From NCBI GenBank assembly GCA_033064195.1, contig JARBJD010000390.1:1-63848 (forward strand): a DNA stretch of 63,848 nt, in the 5' to 3' direction. The stretch's first letter is position 1. Each line of letters begins with the position of its first letter. Shown piece by piece: positions 10,668-21,479 of the stretch. Source of the DNA: Blattamonas nauphoetae. Its lineage: Eukaryota; Preaxostyla; Oxymonadida. Both the position numbers and the translations under genes were made by a program. The notes below the pieces were generated by a model, which saw only the letters and a program-made list of their open reading frames with translations, ran no database searches and was not told the DNA's origin.

Positions 10668-10742
10668 TTGCCGCTCGCCAGAATCGAACCACCCCCTAGA
10701 AACGGGTGGACATGGAACATACCCACTGAGCTACTAGCTCCT
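10668..10742 (-). pseudogene. tRNA-like sequence (Pol III A and B boxes), not a functional tRNA
   Basis: On the minus strand there is a perfect internal A box (TAGCTCAGTGG, 10723-10733) and B box (GTTCGATTC, 10681-10689) at tRNA-like spacing. The seven bases on each end do not pair as an acceptor stem and the T-stem carries a mismatch. I read it as a degenerate tRNA or the head of a tRNA-derived short interspersed element. Confidence 0.5.
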
Positions 10743-10820
10743 GAAAATGTTAGTTTCGACCTGTGCTTTATATCTCGAATGTTCAGATCTGCTATATATT
10801 CCTTTTATCGTCTACCTATC

Positions 10821-11048
10821 TACCCTCCTTAAAAAGCATGACTTTATCACGGGAACGACTTTTTTTACCCTCGTTAAAAAGCACGACTTTTTCTCGTCAG
10901 CGATTTTTTCTAAATAAGTTAGATTTTCCTTTTTAACTTTTTACCCCCGTTAAAAAGCATGACTTTTTCACGTGAGCGATCTGCTAAATCTTAATTCTTG
11001 GCCACTTGTTACCCTCGTTAAAAAGCATGACTTTTTCACGGGAGCATT
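10821..11048. repeat. Four copies of a ~37-bp hairpin repeat
   Basis: Copies begin at 10821, 10866, 10942 and 11010. The consensus starts TACCCTCGTTAAAAAGC, and after ATGA comes a second arm CTTTTTCACGGGAGC. The two arms are imperfectly complementary (CCCGTTAAAAAG against CTTTTTCACGGG), so each copy can fold into a stem-loop. Spacing is irregular (45, 76 and 68 bp). The block lies between two tRNA-like sequences. No coding potential. Confidence 0.65.
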
Positions 11049-11149
11049 TTTGCTATATATTGAATTTATTGACAAAGTTTTCAAATTTTAAATCTGCTAT
11101 AGTGTCCTTTTTTCGGGTATAAAGTTTCTGATTTTTCGGGATAATTTCA

Positions 11150-11450
11150 GGACCGGATAGTCTAGTGGTAATGGTGAGTGCACGCACTACTACTACTAAG
11201 CTGAAGGTCCTAGGTTCAATTCCTGGCGGAAGCATTTAATTTCACATATCACTGCCCTTTGGCATGGTCTAGGCCCTTGGCAAGACCAACGTACGTCTCC
11301 GGAACTCAAATCGAGAAAAATGAGTTCCGATGCCGGTCTAAAAGGGACCGATGAGAAGGGTCGCAACCTTCGGAACCTTGAAAAAATACACCAGCTTCCG
11401 CCAAAATCAAGGTTTTTGCATTTTTGAAAATTTTCTAAAATTTGCTTCAA
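11150..11450 (+). mobile_element. Probable tRNA-headed SINE
   Basis: A perfect A box (TAGTCTAGTGG, 11158-11168) and B box (GTTCAATTC, 11214-11222) are present. The T-arm pairs fully, but the acceptor ends do not match and the anticodon region is expanded by ACT repeats, so this is not a working tRNA. About 180 bp of unrelated body follows and ends in an A/T-rich tail. GGCGGAAGC near 11226 recurs in inverted form near 11393, bounding the body. This layout is that of a tRNA-derived retroposon; other genomic copies would prove it. Confidence 0.45.
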
Positions 11451-12393
11451 CTTGAAAGTATGAAGTAACTGAACTCTGGAAGAGAATATTTAAGATTGAC
11501 AACTTTCTGAAATGAAAATGACTTTTACTTCAAGTATTTTCTGAATGGCCAATCGACATGGAGAAAAAGCTATAGAAGTGGTGTCTTTGCCAACGTGGTT
11601 CCCAAATCGTCTTCTATACTACTTACACTTGTTTCAGAAACGATTCAACCGTTTCGCAACCCAACGGTCCTGTTCGCCACTGGTGCGATGTCATCCAGCG
11701 ACATGACAGCCATGACCATGACGGCCCGCCCAGTGGTGTTTGGGCGAGTGAGCTGCTTGTGTCTATCTGTTTCGGAGGAGGTGGTTGAGAGGTGGAGCGG
11801 GGGCACGAGCTGAGCTGGATGTGTTTGAGCAAAGTTGGGCTCTGTTTGTCGGGTGAAGCTGCGCGACGTCTGGGGAGAACTGGATGCTCTTTCAGGCGGC
11901 CGGGCGTGGGAGATTCTGTCGAAGTGGGTCGTTTTGATGCGCTCGAGCTCCCTCTCCACCCCTGCCAGCCTGTCTATCCACTGCGGCTCGCATCGGTGGA
12001 GGGTGTCGGTGATGTCCTCCCCCCACTAGTACCCCAAGCCACGCGCAGCGGGATCGACGAGATCCGCATTTCGTGGACGACCGTGTTGTCTTCGATCACA
12101 TCCGCTTCCCTCCTCCACCATCCATCTCAAAATGTTGTGTATCGTAACCGTAGAAGAACCAGAGTTTGTGAGACTCGTACGCAATGATGTCATCTATAGT
12201 CCATCTGAAATTGTCTGGCGTCAGTGTGGATCGTAACGGCTCTCATCACAACACTCGATGGCGTGAACGGTGTGGTTGATTCGATCTCGATACTTCATCC
12301 TTTCTTTCCTGAGCCACATTTATTCTCACTCAGCTGAACCGTGTTCAGAGAGATACTTCCAGACGACAAGGAGTGAAGAACTGTTCCAGACAC
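11451..12393. other. No confident gene; possible beta-helix debris
   Basis: Serine- and threonine-rich frames occur on both strands, especially minus. They resemble the style of the beta-helix fragment that follows, but none is long or distinctive enough to call. It may be the decayed 3' part of that minus-strand gene. Confidence 0.3.
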
Positions 12394-13356
12394 TTACAAC
12401 ATGCTTCCAGAGTTCGAGAAGGAGAACGAGGGGAAGCGAACAGACGTGAAACTGATTGAACCACCTATGATCAGAATGAACGACGATGTGTGGGTTGTGC
12501 TTGCTTTGTTTGTCGAGAGTGTCAGTTGGGACACCGACAGAGAATCAGAGGCGACAGACATGAGCGGAGAGGACACGAATCCAGTGTGTGAAAGAATGGA
12601 CCCAGTTAGTGTTGTCCCTGTCACCGTCAGCTGGAGGTTATATGATATCGATATCTTTGAATCTCCAACTGCCTGTTGTTTCAGCGTCGAGTTCCATTCA
12701 ACACCATGCCCAATATGTTATACGAGTGAGCTGTTCGAACGACAGCCTCCAACATCCTTCTAGCAGAACTCTTCATCTGACCCATCCACTCCATCCACCG
12801 CCAGTGATGTGCGAACCAGTAAAAGATCGGAGGCAACTCCACTGATCGACGACGATGGTGAGTTAGAAGCACTGAACAACTGAGACAGAGGCGATGGCAG
12901 AGAGATCGATGCCGAGTTGGTGACGAAGATGTCTGATGAACTCCTTCCGATGCACCGTTCAAACAGAAGCGACGAAAGTGTCATTTCTGAGCATGATGCA
13001 ATGTCAACCGCAGCTTCCTGGTCATCTGACTCCAAATTCGCTATCTGCATGTCTGTCAGCGAGACAGTGTATGCATTCGAGACCTTGAAACCTCCAACTT
13101 TCTCTCCTTTCCCAGCAACCACTCGAGCCCCATCCATCGTCACCCTTCCTAGATTTGCGTTTGATCGTCTGTACACAATCATCGCTGGGGACGTTCCCTT
13201 AATCGAAACAAACTCGCTCTTCGAGATATCCAGTCCCGACATTGATCCCACACATTCCACGCAGCTTCCTCCTTTCAGTTGCAGTCCAACAAACGACACT
13301 CCAGTCAACTGCATGTATCCATCTGTCATCTTCACTGCAGAGACTTCCATCTCCAC
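12394..13356 (-). pseudogene. Parallel beta-helix surface-protein fragment
   Basis: The best frame (12760-13356, minus) has the rhythm of right-handed beta-helix rungs: short hydrophobic strands separated by S/T/N/D turns, for example VSFVGLQLKGGSC, GLDISKSEFVSIKG and MTLSSLLFERC. A downstream minus frame (12394-12624) continues the pattern (LSVSQLTLSTN, GGSISFTSVRF) in another frame. Large proteins of this type, often ending in a membrane segment and kinase-like tail, are common in oxymonad genomes. No signal peptide, transmembrane segment or intact start is visible, so I call it a decayed fragment. Confidence 0.5.
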
Positions 13357-13733
13357 ACTCGCTCCATCCGAAATGATGAAATTGAGAAATACACTATCTG
13401 TGAGTGATATGGCAATAATTCAGGTCTCTGCAAGTCTTAGTTTCCCCACGGACTGCGATCACGATCGTGATCCTGTGAAAGTTGATCCTGAGGAACTCTA
13501 CAGAGATTAAAATGTGAGAAAGAAATAGAAAAGATACAATTATGAAGGGATTCAGTTCTTAATTGAGTTATCTCCCCTCCATAATTCGAGTGAACGACAA
13601 GGAATGGGATTATGGGCAAGATCATTCATTTCTCATGAACACGTCACCTTTCTGATGTATCCCTTCAAAAAACAGTTTCCAACGATGAAAGCAATAGTTT
13701 TTGAAAAAAGTTGAAAACACAAAAATATCCAAG

Positions 13734-13832
13734 AAGGGAATTGAACCTTCAACTCCCATTCGTACATTTAGCAATTTAGTCGTACATTTAGCAAGGCCCG
13801 CTCATACTATTATGCCACTAACAATCCACACT
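13734..13832 (-). pseudogene. Degenerate tRNA-like sequence with internal duplication
   Basis: The minus strand carries a B box (GTTCAATTC, 13738-13746) and a weaker A-box-like start (TTAGTGGCATAATAG) about 60-75 nt upstream. The middle is lengthened by two copies of CTAAATGTACGA. Acceptor ends do not pair convincingly. It abuts the truncated mariner transposon immediately to its right. Confidence 0.4.
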
Positions 13833-13837
13833 TTCAT

Positions 13838-14443
13838 GTGGAAGTACCGCACACCAGAAAAGGGGTGAACGTCTGGTGTGCGGTATCCGCACTTGGAATC
13901 ATCGGTCCCATCTTTTATGAGGGAACGATGACTAGTGAACGATACGTCCATCTTCTCACCACACACTTCTTACCGTCGCGGCATCTGAAGGATCCATCCG
14001 GAAACACTTGGCTAATGCAAGATGGGGCTCCTGCCCACACCGCGAACGACACTGTGGTATTTCTCCAACATGAACTTGCGAACAAGTGGATCGGGAAGAA
14101 CGGGCCACACCCGTGGCCAGCGAGGAACCCCGATCTGACGCCATGTGATTACTGGTTGTGGAGCGCGATTGCGGAGCGTGTTTTCCCTTCCGATCCGAGG
14201 GATGTGGAATCATTGAAAAACCTCATTGGTCAGGCAATTGAGAACATCTCACTCGAGGAGATAACAAGATCCTGCAGAGATATCATTCGCCGTTGTTCAA
14301 CTTGCGTTGAGAGACAAGGAAACTCGGTGGAAGTTTAATCACGATTACTCTTACGTTTCACCATTTTTGGAACCATTCGCACTCTTTTCTGAAAAACGAG
14401 TTGATCAGCCCACCCGGCGAAAGTTCATCTGGGACACCCTGTA
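13838..14443 (+). mobile_element. DD41D mariner-like (ITm) transposon, 3' half
   Basis: A 166-residue frame is the C-terminal half of a Tc1/mariner-superfamily transposase. The second catalytic Asp is in LMQDGAPAH and the third in NPDLTPCDYWLW, with 41 residues between them, giving the DD41D signature. The N-terminal helix-turn-helix domain and first catalytic Asp are missing. After the stop at 14338, about 100 bp of untranslated DNA leads to GGGACACCCTG at 14431-14441 followed by TA, which fits a right terminal inverted repeat and TA target duplication. No matching left end is seen; the tRNA-like sequence occupies that side. Non-autonomous fragment. Confidence 0.8.
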
Positions 14444-14699
14444 GTGCCCACATAAACCCGCTTTTATCCATAAACCCGCGCAAAATCCAAAATGTTGATC
14501 ATCATCATGAATTAATTCCTTGCATCTCATATTTTCACTTTTTAGACCTAGTTACTCAAAACTCATTAAAAGACACAAGGATCTGAATCAAAATGTGGGT
14601 CAACTTTGTTCCAAACACATGAAATCGCAGAATACCATCGTCAATTCACTGTCCAGACGATCCAGAGTCCTTATTGTTGTCTTCCAACACGACAAAGTT

Positions 14700-15475
14700 C
14701 AGCAAGATGTGTAGCAAAGGAACCGTCGCTGATCCTCGAGTTCGTGCGTGTCGATGTTGATCCACTGAAAGATGCACTGATTGCTCATTGCAAGCAGCGA
14801 CAGGAGATGGACGTGAGCATCCTAAACAATGCCGTCTCTGGAATCCTCAACGGAATCTGCGGAGACATCGACTCGACGAAGATGAAGATATCCAAGTCAC
14901 CGAAGATCCTCGACGAACTGACATTCTCCCCGTCATCACATCACTCCACAAGCGAGGACATGCGCAGACAGATGGCGAAGGAGGCGAGAGAATTCAGCAA
15001 CATCAACAACGAGCAGGAGTAGATCATGAAGGAAATCGTGGCGGGCAGACACGTTCTTCCCACCGCTCAGATTTCTGGCATTGTGCAGTGCTGTGTAGAC
15101 ATCCAGAAGAAGCTGGAAAATATCAAGAACAATCTTCTCAAAATCCAGAGACACACTTGCGACCCCCAAGCTGTCCGTCCGCATCTCAAGAAGTATTTTG
15201 TCTCTCTCAACGACCTCTGCTTCGCCTCCAATCGAAAGGCAACAAAGATATTTTCGTTGGAAGGCGAGAAGATTGCCCTCTCCCGCCCCCACACCACGTC
15301 TGGTGCTGTGGAGGCGTGGCTGAGCGAGCTGGAGACAACCATGCTACGAAGACCTCGCAATGCGACTGAAGGGCAGGAAGACACCCGAGTGGGTCATGAG
15401 CCTCAAACTGCAGATACTCCTCGCAGCTGGACAGATCGTATGGACAGCACAGATCGAACAGACAAAGCTGACGAT
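14700..15475 (+). pseudogene. Dynein heavy chain fragment (linker region)
   Basis: Reads as the linker/DHC_N2 portion of a dynein heavy chain, the motor subunit of axonemal or cytoplasmic dynein. Diagnostic stretches are EPSLILEFVRVDVDPLKDAL, KISKSPKILDEL, DPQAVRPHLKKYFVSL and GAVEAWLSELETTML, then TPEWVMSLKLQILLAAGQ in a different frame. The frame is interrupted by TAG at about 15020 and shifts near 15370, so this is a pseudogene or an incorrectly sequenced gene. Only about 250 of some 4,000 residues are present, with no AAA+ motor domains. The reading continues straight into unrelated beta-helix sequence at about 15480, a chimeric junction. The mariner fragment lies 260 bp upstream. Confidence 0.65.
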
Positions 15476-15479
15476 GTCT

Positions 15480-18400
15480 TCATCTCCACTCCCGACCTGT
15501 CGCTGGACAAGCTCGTTTTGACATCAGCCAAAATAACTCTCGAGTGGGAGGAAACCATTGCTGACAATAGTCGCTTCCGATGCGAGTCAAGAGAAGGACA
15601 CTTCACTCCCACAGAGCTCAGCAGTCATCCAAATCAACACAGAATATTCGCTGACATGTTCCGGATGGGTCACCTTCACAAGAAAGGATTTCACGTTCAC
15701 TCTGAACGTGGCCTCACATTCAAGTCGCACACAAGTGGAACTCGAATCAGAGCGAATGATCTATCACTCACCACGGATGTCTTCATTATCAACTCAGCCT
15801 CAATCGACATCGGATCGGTAACGCTTTCTGACATCGAATTCACAGGCACTCCCACAACCGCCTTCATTTCTCTCCCCTCAACGTCTCCATCGTTGAGATT
15901 GAGTGTGGGATCAATCTCGTTAGATTCGTCGAATCCACTGCCACTTTCATCTCCTCCACTTACTCCTCAGCCAGCCATGTCGACACTTCACTCGCCTCGC
16001 TCGTCCTCGCCAACACGACAGTCGATGTCTCGTCGCTGACTGGCTTCTTCTCAGAGACAGTCTTTGCAGTGAAAGCCCACTCACTCTCCATATCGTTCAC
16101 CACACTCTCTGAAGTGTTGTCGGATGTGAGTGGAATGAGGTGTCTACTCGCCTCTGTTACTGGAGGTTCTCTCGCTCTGTCGAAAGTGAAAATCGATGGA
16201 ACAGCTCTTCATTCGCCAAAAGTGTGATTGTGCAAACAGACGGAAAAGTTCAGTTGGCAGACTCTCACTTCGCCAACATCTCCACAGGCAGAGCTGGAAT
16301 CAACACAAAAACTGAGCTCGTTGATACCCATCCGAGACCCGCTCATGAGCATGTCGATTGAGAGCATCCAAGTCGTCAGTCTCATCCTTCAAAGAAGCGA
16401 GGGCCTGCTGCTCACCATCGGAGTCCAATCGATGACGATTTTGGACGCCCGCACTCTCCCAGGCGACATCAATTCGCTGTCAGGCACGCAGTCTATTTCA
16501 TCTTGTGAATGGAGACCATTCACTACAGTTCTCTCGTTGAACCCTCCAACACCACCAGAAGGAACTGTCGTCAAGAAACCAACGCACATGGTCAAGAACA
16601 CAGCTGCTCCACTCATCACGTTCGACAGACTCACCGCCCAAATCCTCATCGAGAAGAGCCTGGCCATCAACGTCGATGTTCTGATGGACTCTCCTCAACC
16701 CCAAGTCAATATTCCTTTCGTGTTTGATGTTGTTCACACTGCTCTCGCTGTTGTCGACCCGCTTCTCCAGGCAATCACATAGCTGACGTCCATGCTCACA
16801 AACTACACCGAGTTCATTACCAACCCAACCACTCCAGAGAACGCTACTGCCACCGGAATGCCCAAACCCTGCGTCGTTCAGTTTGATGAGATCGAGATCT
16901 TCGAAGGCGAAAGTGTCCGTGTCGAAAGACAGACTGTCGAAATTGTCCCACCGCCAAGTTCGATTGACACAGAAACAATCGCCGACGTCGCGAAGCAGAT
17001 CGTCTCACAGTTCGACCTCCTCTTCAAGACCGGCCATGGAATCAAAGGTGTCCAAATCGCTCGATTCCGAGAGGTGAAGGAGGACGTTGCCGGAGCTCTA
17101 ATCGTCTCGCAACTGCACGCCCTCATCAGCGGACTGTTCACTTTGCTAGACTCACAAATCCTGGTCAGCAACCCAGCTCGCCTGAAGCCCGTTCTCGACA
17201 TTATCGTCCTCGTTTGTTCGGAATTCGAACACAGCGTATCTTCTGATTGCAGCCGGAAAACTGGTTGTCTCCCAAAGCACCTTCACAAGTTCAGCATCCC
17301 TTCCCTATCCTCTCGTCTTTGCAAAAACATCAGGCGCGCTCGAAATTGATGACTTCAACGTGCCAAACTTGAATGATCCGTTGATCAGAGGACAGACGAG
17401 CACAACTATGAATGTGACCAACTCGAATTTCGAATCCATCACTCGCGCGACAACAGAAGGGGAGATAGAGAACGGGACAGTGATCTCGGCCGTTCTGAAA
17501 GATGTCTCGTCATTCGAACTTGTCACCCTCACATTCGACACATGCGGCATAGCTGTCTTCCTTACCATGGAAGGGTCTCATCACTCGCTGGACTACTTCA
17601 TCAACAACGTGACATTCACAGTAACCACTCCGTCTCAAAATGGACAGATCTACAGCAGGCTCTCGCGGACGAGACCCACGAGATCTTCATGACGTCCCCT
17701 TCGAAGTGGAATCTTGTCACCTCTCCATGCTATTATCTCGTCCCACCCGAAAGACTGGAGTTGTGGACGAACACCATCGTGACAACTTGACATTGGAGAA
17801 GATATTCACTTCGAAATCCGGACAGACAACGTGAATCTGGCTTTGTCATCGCTGATCGTCACTCTTCCACCCCAACTGTCATCACCGTGTGTGTTCCTCT
17901 CTCGATGACGAACATGAATGTCTCCTCTGCGTTTCTTTTGGGATTTGCTCTGATCAAGTCGTGGAATGATGTTGTTATGGATGGATGACGTTTCTAATCA
18001 ATCTCTCGATCGACTGGACTGTTCAGTGTGGTTAATGCGAACATCTCCCTCTCCACGGTCTTCAGGATCCTACACACGACGTTCGAGTGAGTCAAAACGA
18101 CTCGACGACAAGCAAGATTATGTTGAAAGGTCTGAATACGATGATCAAGCGTCTGCAGAGACGAATCGTTGCTGATCTCCACTAATATGAAAAGAACTCG
18201 ACGCCTGATTGAGAACGACTTGGAGACAGATGCAAGTTTCATTCACTTTCTTCAGCACTACTACCACCATCTTTCATCCACTACTATATCCACTCTTCCC
18301 ATGTGTGTTTTCTGTCTGAGGACTCTCACTTCTCAGAATCAAGCCAGACAAGCACAGCCTCACTCCATCCCACGTCACCCGCGCCAGTCACACAGACACC

Positions 18401-19430
18401 GATAAGAATGTAACATCAACATTGGTGAGCTGTTCTGGCCTCTCACTCTCCGACACCCATCTGTCGATTGGATCTGGTCCATTGGTTGGCTTCTCGTCAT
18501 CGACAGAACAAGACTCAAGATTTTCAAACAGATTGGAGACTGTACTGATTGGGAGCAGACTTGTGAACATGACGAGTGAAGAGGGAAAGGGAACGTTGGA
18601 AGGATGGAGCGGATCTCAAACCATTTTGAGGTCGTCAGTGACTCTGAGTACGAACCATCTTTATGGAACAACGTGCATAGACATGAACTTGGGAGGGAGA
18701 CTTCTCTGCTCGAACACCTCCTTCTCACACTGCCACTCCTCCCTCGAACCATCATCCACTTCTCCAGACTTCTCCCTCCAGCACAAGACAGGAACAGGCC
18801 GATTTCAATTCGGTGGAACCGACACCGACGACATCACCTTCCGTCGTTGCACGTTTGTCTCGACAACATCGTTTGCCAGTCGCATCAACCGCAAATCTTG
18901 TGGAGATAGAGAGCACACCAAGTGCTGACAAGACATCATCGACGATCACAATGAAAGTGTCCCAAAATGTGGATGGGAAGATGTTTGTTCTGGTGGACAA
19001 CTCGAACAACCACGAACGGCCAAACAGCGACTCTCCCCCAACGATTGGTCGTCTTCTGGCATTCGATTTCAGCTCGTCAACAGACTCGGCGACTCAAGAA
19101 GTATCTTTTGGAGAATGGGAAGAACTGCAATATCAATCGAAGTATTGTGTGATTAGCTCATCGATTGCGAACACTCGCCTCTCCAATCCTTCGTCGATTG
19201 CTCTGACAACACCGGAAACTTTGTTTGGAACAGGATGCCAACTGTCGTTCTCGATGAAATACGAAGTGGAATCGATCACATTCGAACACGACACTGAACC
19301 GTTCCTCCTCGACCCCCCTCGCCTCTTCTTCACTACGCCAGCTGCTGGCATCGTCACTCTGCTCACGCACCCTTCAAAGTCTGACAAAGACCAGTATCGA
19401 CAGAATCGTTTATCCAATTCATTCCATTGA
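15480..19430 (+). pseudogene. Parallel beta-helix surface-protein remnant
   Basis: Across about 4 kb, plus-strand frames keep the beta-helix style: repeated short hydrophobic strands and S/T/N-rich turns, for example FIINSASIDIGSVTLSDIEF, SNFESITRATTEG, NHLYGTTCIDMNLGGRLLC and ITFRRCTFVSTTSF. The signal passes between frames many times and meets several stops, so the gene is decayed or rearranged. A middle section (16792-17200) reads like an unrelated helical protein. In oxymonads these proteins are thought to be cell-surface molecules; that role is inferred from family style. No complete domain architecture can be assigned. Confidence 0.45.
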
Positions 19431-19861
19431 CCTCTTCATCTCTGGAAACATCAACAAAACTAATGTGGTGGAGAAGAAGCGGAGGGGAACATCGATCTTG
19501 TGCGGAACATGGAGGTGGCATAGATCATCAGGAAACACCTCGATCAGAAAACCATCCATTGAGTATTTCTTTCGACCATTGTAGTTTCATTTCAAAATAA
19601 AGTAAGAATTAGGTCCAAAATTCATCAAAATCGAAGAAGGTTGAAATGTGTGTTTTTGAGGTCAAAAGTGATTTATTCCGTGTTAATGGCGATGTAGGTA
19701 CCTATCGATTTTCGCCAACTATACTACTCTCCACATCTTCTTCTCGTACGAAAGAAGATCACGACCATCAACATCATCAAAGAAGGGGTATCGAAGTGAG
19801 AGAAAGATGCCCCTTTGTTTGGAAACATTTACATTTCATCGATTCATTACCGGTTCATTTT

Positions 19862-19930
19862 TAGGCATGGCTGACCGGCACTGACCGGTCAGTTTTCACC
19901 GAAAAGTACTGACGGTCACTGACCGGAGTA
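19862..19930 (+). repeat. Transposon-like end, left copy (TAGGCATGGCTGACCGG)
   Basis: The sequence begins TAGGCATGGCTGACCGGC and contains four more or less exact CTGACCGG subterminal words within 70 bp, including palindromic arrangements. The same 18-bp start occurs inverted at 32342. Short terminal repeats with reiterated subterminal motifs are characteristic of hAT-like DNA transposons. Confidence 0.5.
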
Positions 19931-20711
19931 ATATCGGAACCCATAATCGAGATATACAAATTCTCCGAAGTGGGTCTTGAAGTAACTAAAATTCGAATCA
20001 ACTACCCGATTATCCACGTTATCACCTCGAATTGATCATTATTATCTCATTATCACTTCAGTCAACAGGAAATCACGCTCTGACACCTGGCTTTTGTGAT
20101 GATGAAGAAAAATTGTGATCAATGGGTTCGATCCGATGGTCTTTTCACTAACAAGTGTTCTCGTGAAAAATACGAGAAGGAAACAGCTTTTCCATTGACA
20201 TGATGATAATTTACGAAGTGGGAGAGTCGGAAAGTGTGAATACTGTGAATAAAAGTCACGAATGTTGTATATCCTCTCCCAGCATCGCCGTTCTCGTTCT
20301 TCTGTCTCCATCAACTCATCTTCTCCCTTTCTTACATCTCTCTGCATCGATTGAGAAGACGAATCTAACGACATCGCAGCACGATCTGGAGGAAGAGTGG
20401 AGAGTTGTTGAGACGTTGTTGTCTCTGTTTAGGTTGTCGTCCTTGTTGTGGAGAGGGAGCTGGGTGGTGTAGTGATAATATTGGTTGGTTCGAGTCATCT
20501 CCACACTTTCTAGTGAAGATGAACGGGATGCGAGCGATCGGATGGACTTCCCCCGTGGAGTGAGATGCCCAGCGGAGAGTGTTCTTCTGTTCAAGAAAAA
20601 AAGTGAAAATGACTGGAGGAAAACAAAAATGACACACTGAGCCCAAATCATGCTGATTGTGTGTGGAAGCTGGCGAGGGAGTAGAATTTCAAATCTGGGT
20701 CGTTCCCACTC

Positions 20712-20805
20712 AGAATCGACACCCCTTTTTTATTGTTTCGAAACACTTCATTTGTTGTAATCAAGCAATGTTTGGGGGCAAAAGTTTATCTTTTCACTAG
20801 ATCAA
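20712..20805 (+). repeat. Inverted repeat, left arm (about 90 bp)
   Basis: From CAGAATCGACACC through TATTGTTTC, GGGGCAAAA and TTATCTTTTCACTAGATCA this matches, in inverted orientation and with several differences, the stretch at 28041-28133. The pair flanks the damaged RME-8-like gene. Confidence 0.6.
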
Positions 20806-21479
20806 TTTCATCGCAACACTCAGAAATACTTATGAGTCCGATCTTCTTCCATCACAAGAATTGTTTGAAATTGTCGTCCACTTTGTCTCTCTTCATGTAC
20901 ACTTCTATGATATGGGGAAAAGATGGAAAATATCAGTTTTCAGGCAGCGTGTCGCAGTCTCCACAGAATGACCCGTCATCGGTCAGATCTCTCTCGTTTT
21001 GATTCTTCTCTCAGGAATCAATCGAGACAAACATCTCAATAACTGTCCACGTTTTATTTCAGTCTCCCAACAATGCTATATCCTTCATTCGACGATCTTT
21101 CTCCACCACTTCTCTACTCCAACTATTCCCTCACATCGTCCGTGGTCGCTGCCTCATATTCATTTTGTCAAGATGACTCTCTTGAAACCTAACCGCAATC
21201 GTCAAAATCTGTTCGATCCGCCAGAGTTCAAACGACGTGAAAAGCACTTCATAGAATGTCCATTCCGATCCGCTCCTCAGCCTCCAAATTTGCCTTCAAT
21301 CACCATAATTTGAAAGATACACAGCATACTCATCTCTTCTGCGGTTAAAGCTCTCGTCTCATACATACAGGCACTCTGCTCTTTATCCTGCACCCTAAAT
21401 CCCTCACAGAGACGGAACAATATCTTACTCTCAACTATGTTGCTCTCCCTGTCACTATTGTCACTCATCTTCTCCCATT

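Larger units (their letters stand above)
19431..21470. other. Intergenic stretch, no recognised gene
   Basis: Contains the left copies of two inverted repeats described separately (19862 and 20712). Several frames of 60-110 residues exist on both strands, but none has recognisable motifs or consistent coding character. Confidence 0.4.

Noticed and set aside
10668-13832. Three sequences with A and B boxes as functional tRNA genes
   Set aside because: Acceptor stems do not pair, T-stems or lengths are irregular, and no plausible anticodon arm could be drawn; degenerate tRNA or SINE heads fit better.
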